Source: DSXH01 sp037446915
Lineage (GTDB): Bacteria > Bacteroidota > Ignavibacteria > Ignavibacteriales > Melioribacteraceae
Reading direction: 5' to 3'
Assembly: GCA_037446915.1 (NCBI GenBank)
Contig: JBBIHP010000062.1
Location: 1-17,580 of the forward strand
DNA: 17,580 nt
Shown: positions 13,628 to 17,580 of the stretch, piece by piece
Numbering within the stretch: position 1 is the first letter of the stretch
Layout of the letters: each line of letters begins with the position of its first letter
The notes under the pieces: generated by a model
Told to the model about the DNA's origin: nothing
Seen by the model: only the letters and a program-made list of their open reading frames with translations
Databases searched by the model: none
Program-made: the position numbers and the translations under genes

Positions 13628-15034
13628 TTAAGAAATTACAACTCCATTTAATATTGAATTCGAATAATTTTCTAACGGACAGACAAATCCGTTAACAACA
13701 ATATATTTTAATTGGTCATTACAAAATATCTGCAAATTTGCATAATCTTCTACAGTAATTGAAGGATTATATGTTAAATAAGACGGCACTATACTTATTG
13801 GCTTTTCTACATAAGTAAAGTCAATTGAAAATGGATCTAATTTTATAGATGTAAAACCATTTTTATGAATGGCTTCAATTTCATCAATAGAAGGAATTGA
13901 TTTGAATACCTTGTCAAATATTGAACCCGGTTTTACTATGCATCCGTCCAGGTCATACTCTTCAATACCGAAATAATTTTTTAAATCGCCAACAAAGTTT
14001 ATTTTACTTTTGAAATAAAATTTACCGGCTATCTTATCGAACTTCTTTTCTCTATTGATTCCGATATCAATCTTAAAATTTTTACCGTTCACAGATGTGC
14101 TCAAATTTCTTAATAGTAAATCGAATAAGAGAGATTCATTCTCTGGAATGGAGTAATAATCTTCTGGTTTCAATTGTTCGTAATCGGTAGTAATAATAGA
14201 ATTAAATGCGGAGAGAAGAGCTATAAAATTTAATTTACGAATAGTTTCTTTCTTATAGTCCCCTTTTATAAATCCTGATTCAATCAGGATAGAACTAATT
14301 CCATTACCAACAAAAGTATCGCCGAAAGACCGTGGTTCGTGATCGTCTTTATAACGTGCAATATGACCGGGTATGTATCTGGAAAGAGTTTTATTGATCG
14401 AGGAAATTAATTGCATACTTTTATTTCTTGCCGGATTAATTGTATTTTCAAAATTGTAGGGTGGAGCGAGCATTGAAATTGCCGAGCTTTTATTCACTCT
14501 TCCGGCAGTGTAATAACTATTTTGATCGTGAAGATTAAACCCGAAATCGGGATTTACTTTACGCGAAATATTCCACAATAACTTTGCTTCAGGGGATTCT
14601 CTTCTTAGTGAATCGCGATTAATATCAATTGATAGTTTATTCTCGCGCTGATGACTTTCCGTTCCATCCGGATTAAGCATCGGGATAAAATGAATTCTCA
14701 ACTCATTAAATATTGCATGACGATAAAAATCGTATTCATCATTCAATCGAAAGAAATTGAGCAGATCGAATAAAGCTGCTGTAGCTGTGGGTTCATCACC
14801 ATGCATTTGCGACCAGACTAAAATATTTCTTTTACCTTTACCTATTGTTAAACAAAAAATCTCTCTCTGCTCAATAGATTCACCAACTTTTTCAATGCTC
14901 AAAGTTTTCTCTGTCTTGTATTTATTAATTAGATTCAATAACTGTAAATGTGTTATTCTTTCCTGATCTAACTCTATTTCCAGATATCTGTTATAGTGTT
15001 CGAATATTTTATCAAAGTCGATTGATTGTTTCAA
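13628..15034 (-). CDS. M14-family zinc carboxypeptidase-like protein
   Basis: A probable zinc peptidase. The N-terminal half has the M14 signatures: HGDE (zinc His and Glu, residues 94 and 97 counted from the TTG at 15082), NPDG, DINRD with the substrate-binding Asn-Arg pair (155-156), FNLHDQ (third zinc ligand His185) and ILIESGF (catalytic Glu268). The C-terminal half, about 190 residues, matches nothing I know. There is no signal peptide, unlike digestive M14 enzymes, so it may act in the cytoplasm, perhaps on peptidoglycan peptides or amino-acid conjugates. Two TTG starts are possible. I chose 15034 because GGAAGAGG lies 6 bases before it, and because the TTG at 15082 forms part of a TAAATTTG box that may be its promoter. 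Confidence 0.85.
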   Translation of the reverse strand: MKQSIDFDKIFEHYNRYLEIELDQERITHLQLLNLINKYKTEKTLSIEKVGESIEQREIFCLTIGKGKRNILVWSQMHGDEPTATAALFDLLNFFRLNDEYDFYRHAIFNELRIHFIPMLNPDGTESHQRENKLSIDINRDSLRRESPEAKLLWNISRKVNPDFGFNLHDQNSYYTAGRVNKSSAISMLAPPYNFENTINPARNKSMQLISSINKTLSRYIPGHIARYKDDHEPRSFGDTFVGNGISSILIESGFIKGDYKKETIRKLNFIALLSAFNSIITTDYEQLKPEDYYSIPENESLLFDLLLRNLSTSVNGKNFKIDIGINREKKFDKIAGKFYFKSKINFVGDLKNYFGIEEYDLDGCIVKPGSIFDKVFKSIPSIDEIEAIHKNGFTSIKLDPFSIDFTYVEKPISIVPSYLTYNPSITVEDYANLQIFCNDQLKYIVVNGFVCPLENYSNSILNGVVIS

Positions 15035-15079
15035 AGTAAACCTCTTCCGGATTTGATTGATTTTCTTAATGAATTGCTC

Positions 15080-15087
15080 CAAATTTA
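15080..15087 (-). promoter_or_regulatory. Possible -7 promoter box for the M14 gene
   Basis: On the minus strand TAAATTTG matches TAnnTTTG, but the base pattern 20 bases upstream is TTT, not TTG. If real, transcription would start near 15073 and the M14 protein could not start at 15082. Confidence 0.3.
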
Positions 15088-15131
15088 GCTTGTCTTTATT
15101 AATTATTAAAGAAATAAATTAAGGAGGTGTA

Positions 15132-15671
15132 ATGGCTACTGATAAACTCACGTTAGGTACAAAGTGCCCACAATTCAATCTACCGGCAACAGATGGAAAG
15201 TTATATTCTGTTGATTCCTTTTCCGGCAAAAAATTATTAACTGTTATTTTCAGCTGTAATCACTGTCCTTATGTGCAAGCCTACGAAGATAGAATAATAG
15301 AGATTCAGAGAGATTACAATGAACACCTGAGTATTGTTGCGGTCAGCTCTAACGAAACCGAAAATTATCCTGAAGACTCATTTGAAAAGATGAAAGAGCG
15401 CGCCTCTCTAAAAGGGTTTAACTTTCCGTATTTATTTGATGAATCTCAGGAAATTGCAAAAGCATTTGGTGCTACTCATACTCCCGAAATATTTCTATTT
15501 GATAGTGAAAGAAATTTAGCTTTCCACGGTAAGATTGATGATAACTGGCAGGAACCAAGAAATGTTAAATCCCATTATCTTAGAAATGCAATAAATGAAT
15601 TGATTGATGGAAAAAAAATTTCTGTGCCCGAAACGTTCACAATTGGATGCACTATCAAGTGGAAGAAGTAA
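15132..15671 (+). CDS. Thioredoxin-fold (AhpC/TSA-like) redox protein with CNHC motif
   Basis: A 179-residue thioredoxin-family protein. The start KLTLGTKCPQFNLPATDGK is that of peroxiredoxin/TlpA-type domains. The redox pair is Cys42 and Cys45 in CNHCPY, followed by the helix with Tyr51-Glu52-Asp53, and the cis-proline loop is THTPE (Pro118). The C-terminal end (TIGCTIKWKK) is characteristic of a widespread family of cytoplasmic 'thioredoxin family proteins' of unknown substrate. No signal peptide is present, so the likely place is the cytoplasm. A very strong SD (AAGGAGGTG) precedes the ATG. It is divergent from the M14 gene across about 100 bases, in which both promoters must lie. A role in peroxide or disulphide reduction is likely, but its partner is not known. 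Confidence 0.93.
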   Translation: MATDKLTLGTKCPQFNLPATDGKLYSVDSFSGKKLLTVIFSCNHCPYVQAYEDRIIEIQRDYNEHLSIVAVSSNETENYPEDSFEKMKERASLKGFNFPYLFDESQEIAKAFGATHTPEIFLFDSERNLAFHGKIDDNWQEPRNVKSHYLRNAINELIDGKKISVPETFTIGCTIKWKK

Positions 15672-15713
15672 TTAATCCGGGTTTACAACAATGAAAAATA
15701 AAAACTTCCTGTT

Positions 15714-15770
15714 GCCACTAATTACACGAATTATCACAAAGATTTCGTGTTAATTAGTGAAATTAGTGGC
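15714..15770. repeat. Palindromic intergenic repeat built from 9-base units
   Basis: GCCACTAATT (15714-15723) is complementary to AATTAGTGGC (15761-15770), and ACACGAA (15724-15730) to TTCGTGT (15744-15750). The array is made of near-identical 9-base units, TAATTAGTG / AAATTAGTG / TAATTCGTG, placed head-to-head. It lies between convergent genes, and the downstream side has no T-run. Confidence 0.7.
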
Positions 15771-15808
15771 TAAATCAGTTGTAATTAATTTGCTGTTCGC
15801 ATGAAAAT

Positions 15809-16534
15809 TTAAACAATTTCTCCAAAATCATCTTCATACTTTTGAAGCAGTTTTAATGGTTGGGGCGAAATTGCAAAACAGTAGAGGGGATAAAGCTGCA
15901 AAATCATTTTAATCATCTCCTCTACAATTTTATTTGTATAAAGAAATTTTTCCGGTAGAGTTCTCTTTTCCAATAATATATAGTCTAATCCGGTCATTTT
16001 CTCAAAGTCTTTTTCAGAATTAAACTTAGCTGAAATTATATTCATATCGTCATCCAGGTCCGATAATTTATAATTTCCATTGATACTGTACCTGGAACAT
16101 ACTTCTTTAATCTCTTTATTAAACTTAACTGAGTTCTTCTTAAAAAAAAGATTTTTTGAACTGATATTATTTATAAACATTCCAATTTCGGCACCTTCCG
16201 GACTGAAATAGAGGTAGAACTCGCTATCCAGTTTAAATCTTCCAAAATGAATTAACAAAAATGTCCGGTAAGGTTCGCCTTTTGCGAATCGCATATCCTT
16301 ATTCAGTCGCATTATTGTTTCATTAAATTTAGGTTCTGTGCGGATTGCCGGGTTTAATCTATTAAGGAATGGAGCTAATTCGGTTATAAATAATTTAGCC
16401 GGCTCAACTAAATATTTCTGATATCTTTCACGGTTACTACGGAACCATTCAACCTTATTGTTTTTCTGTAAATCATTTAAGAATTTGAAAATCGCTTTAT
16501 CGAATCCCGAAAAAGATAAATTTTCCGGTTTCAA
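15809..16534 (-). CDS. DUF2461 (TIGR02453) family protein
   Basis: A 241-residue protein with the features of the DUF2461 family: FLNDLQKNNKVEWFRSNRERYQ near the N-terminus (13-34), LNKDMRFAKGEPYRT (about 77-91) and the FYLYFSPEGAEIGMFI strand pair (106-121). The biochemical function of the family is not established. No signal peptide is seen. The start is TTG at 16534, whose TTGA overlaps the stop of the upstream gene, with AGGA 8 bases before it; the next in-frame ATG is far inside the conserved region. The overlap implies coupling with the beta-barrel gene upstream, although the two products work in different compartments. Confidence 0.85.
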   Translation of the reverse strand: MKPENLSFSGFDKAIFKFLNDLQKNNKVEWFRSNRERYQKYLVEPAKLFITELAPFLNRLNPAIRTEPKFNETIMRLNKDMRFAKGEPYRTFLLIHFGRFKLDSEFYLYFSPEGAEIGMFINNISSKNLFFKKNSVKFNKEIKEVCSRYSINGNYKLSDLDDDMNIISAKFNSEKDFEKMTGLDYILLEKRTLPEKFLYTNKIVEEMIKMILQLYPLYCFAISPQPLKLLQKYEDDFGEIV

Positions 16535-17175
16535 TACATTATTCCTAAGTTCAATGATATGTAAAAAGAACCAAAACTTTTTTTAACATTATCAACAAGA
16601 CTTTCTACACCCTCACCAAATAAACTGAAATGGTAGTAGCGGACATTTATTCCTAATAGATTGCTTTTGCTATCCCCAAAGTTTGCACCTATTCCAACGT
16701 ATCCACCGGCAGCATAATGCATTTTAGCATCACCAAATGCACTAAAAAAATCCTTCTCATATGGTGTTGTTACAACAAATGTTGGTCCTAATCCGGCAGA
16801 AACATATGGTCTTAAATTTTCTGTCAGCACATCCGCAAATAATCGGTATTGAATTCCAAAATTCAGCGGAACAAGGAAAATTCTATTTACCTTACCAAAT
16901 ACAAATGTATTGCCCCAGTAGTCAATATACTCCATTTCTCTTTCGTCTTTGGATTCAGAGATAGATAAATCAACAACACCTGTTAAGGTTCTATTAAAAG
17001 AGTATTTATAAAAAGTACCCAGACCAAATCCGCCTTCGCCGAACATAATATCTGCACCCCAGCTATTTGGCGGAAATATTTCTGGCGGCTTCTCTGGTGC
17101 TAATTGACCAATCCTTTGCGCTTCAACCGGAGCGGCTAATAAAACCAAGACAAAGAAATATGCTAAGACTTTCAT
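16531..17175 (-). CDS. Outer-membrane beta-barrel protein
   Basis: A 214-residue exported protein. Its signal peptide is MKVLAYFFVLVLLAAPVEAQ with a cut after VEA. The mature part has a proline-rich N-terminus (APEKPPEIFPPNSWG), then barrel-like strands with glycine turns: GGFGLGTFYKYSF, TGVVDLSISES, FLVPLNFGIQYRLF, LRPYVSAGLGPTFVV, YAAGGYVGIGANFG and LLGINVRYYHFSLF, ending FYISLNLGIMY with a terminal Tyr. I prefer ATG 17175 over the ATG at 17202 because AAGGA lies 8 bases before the former and nothing before the latter, and because it starts the signal peptide directly. The function is not recognised. It overlaps the DUF2461 start by four bases. Confidence 0.75.
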   Translation of the reverse strand: MKVLAYFFVLVLLAAPVEAQRIGQLAPEKPPEIFPPNSWGADIMFGEGGFGLGTFYKYSFNRTLTGVVDLSISESKDEREMEYIDYWGNTFVFGKVNRIFLVPLNFGIQYRLFADVLTENLRPYVSAGLGPTFVVTTPYEKDFFSAFGDAKMHYAAGGYVGIGANFGDSKSNLLGINVRYYHFSLFGEGVESLVDNVKKSFGSFYISLNLGIMY

Positions 17176-17292
17176 ATTTATTTTCCTTTTGCTAACCTTC
17201 ATATGTAAGATATTGATAATATGTAAAAAATCAACCGGATAAATTTAGTATTATTGCACAATTTAACAATCGATAATATTAAAAGGTTCTAA

Positions 17293-17580
17293 ATGGCTCT
17301 AAATCTCGAACTGAAAATAAAAATTGATTCCCGCAAGTATTTGCTTGAAAAAATTAAATCCTCTCAAGCCGGGTATATTAAAACCATTATTCAGAAAGAT
17401 ATTTATTATAAAATACGCAAAGGTCTGTTGAAGTTAAGGATTGAGAATGGTACTTATACCTTAATAAAATATTTGAGGGATGAGAAAGGGAAGAGATGGA
17501 GTAATTATCATCTATTAACATTAACAGGAGAAAATCCGGAAAATTATCTTAAAGATATTTTTAAGATTGATATTGTGGTT
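17293..17580 (+). CDS. CYTH-domain protein, N-terminal part (CyaB/thiamine-triphosphatase-like; truncated by window edge)
   Basis: The first 96 codons of a gene that runs off the right edge. The N-terminal NLELKIKI strand is the position of the family ExExK metal- and phosphate-binding motif, here with Asn in place of the first Glu. The QKDIYYKI, then LLKLRIENGTYTLIKYLRDE pattern is typical of the triphosphate tunnel fold. CYTH proteins hydrolyse or cyclise triphosphates (class IV adenylyl cyclases, thiamine triphosphatases, inorganic triphosphatases). AAGG lies 7 bases before the ATG. The gene is divergent from the beta-barrel gene, with a 117-bp shared upstream region. Confidence 0.8.
   Translation, partial: MALNLELKIKIDSRKYLLEKIKSSQAGYIKTIIQKDIYYKIRKGLLKLRIENGTYTLIKYLRDEKGKRWSNYHLLTLTGENPENYLKDIFKIDIVV

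Noticed and set aside
1..17580. CRISPR array, insertion sequence, prophage or toxin-antitoxin system
   Set aside because: There are no regularly spaced repeats, transposase or integrase motifs, phage structural genes or small paired ORFs with such features.

Overview
The window reads as a chromosomal fragment from a low-GC, Gram-negative member of the Bacteroidota/Chlorobiota/Ignavibacteriota (FCB) group, most likely an Ignavibacteria-type organism. Support comes from a type IX secretion (T9SS) type A sorting domain with a YPNPFNPTT motif ending a secreted subtilase, a Bacteroidota-style succinate dehydrogenase/fumarate reductase iron-sulphur subunit, several small outer-membrane beta-barrels, and two promoters of the Bacteroidota TTG-N20-TAnnTTTG form (ahead of the tRNA-secG unit and rpsU). 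Many genes also have strong purine-rich Shine-Dalgarno (SD) sites, which fits Ignavibacteria better than typical Bacteroidia/Flavobacteriia. The taxonomic call is an inference.

Layout. 3-1198: the 3' end of sdhA/frdA and complete sdhB/frdB, closed by a strong terminator. 1281-5860: an AT-rich block for surface or secreted proteins. It holds two small beta-barrel proteins with a broken leader-peptide ORF between them, then a 902-residue secreted subtilase with beta-helix, helical-repeat and T9SS domains. This block lies between two exact 32-bp copies of the same terminator hairpin. 5984-10470: a compact co-directional unit of an unrecognised acidic protein, the GTPase Obg, an orphan FecCD/BtuC-type permease and a lipoprotein M48 metalloprotease. 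10587-11954: a CAT-anticodon tRNA, secG directly behind it, then a LOG-family nucleotide phosphoribohydrolase ending in a bidirectional terminator.

15034-11970 (minus strand): an M14 carboxypeptidase-like protein, a SigR-like ECF sigma factor, a translationally coupled anti-sigma factor that seems to have lost its zinc ligands, a universal stress protein and rpsU with its own promoter. 15132-15671 (plus): a CNHC thioredoxin-fold protein. 15714-15770: a palindromic array of short units. 17175-15809 (minus): a beta-barrel protein overlapping a DUF2461 protein. 17293 to the end: the 5' part of a CYTH-domain gene.

Working together: SdhAB serves respiration. Subtilase and beta-barrels belong to the envelope and export programme, with SecG in the general Sec route. 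Sigma, anti-sigma and Usp look like one stress-response unit. Obg and rpsU are ribosome-linked housekeeping genes. There is no CRISPR array, transposase, phage gene or complete undescribed multi-gene system that I can support. The best leads are the zinc-less anti-sigma factor, the acidic protein upstream of obg, the terminator-bracketed secretion block and the 9-nt-unit palindrome.
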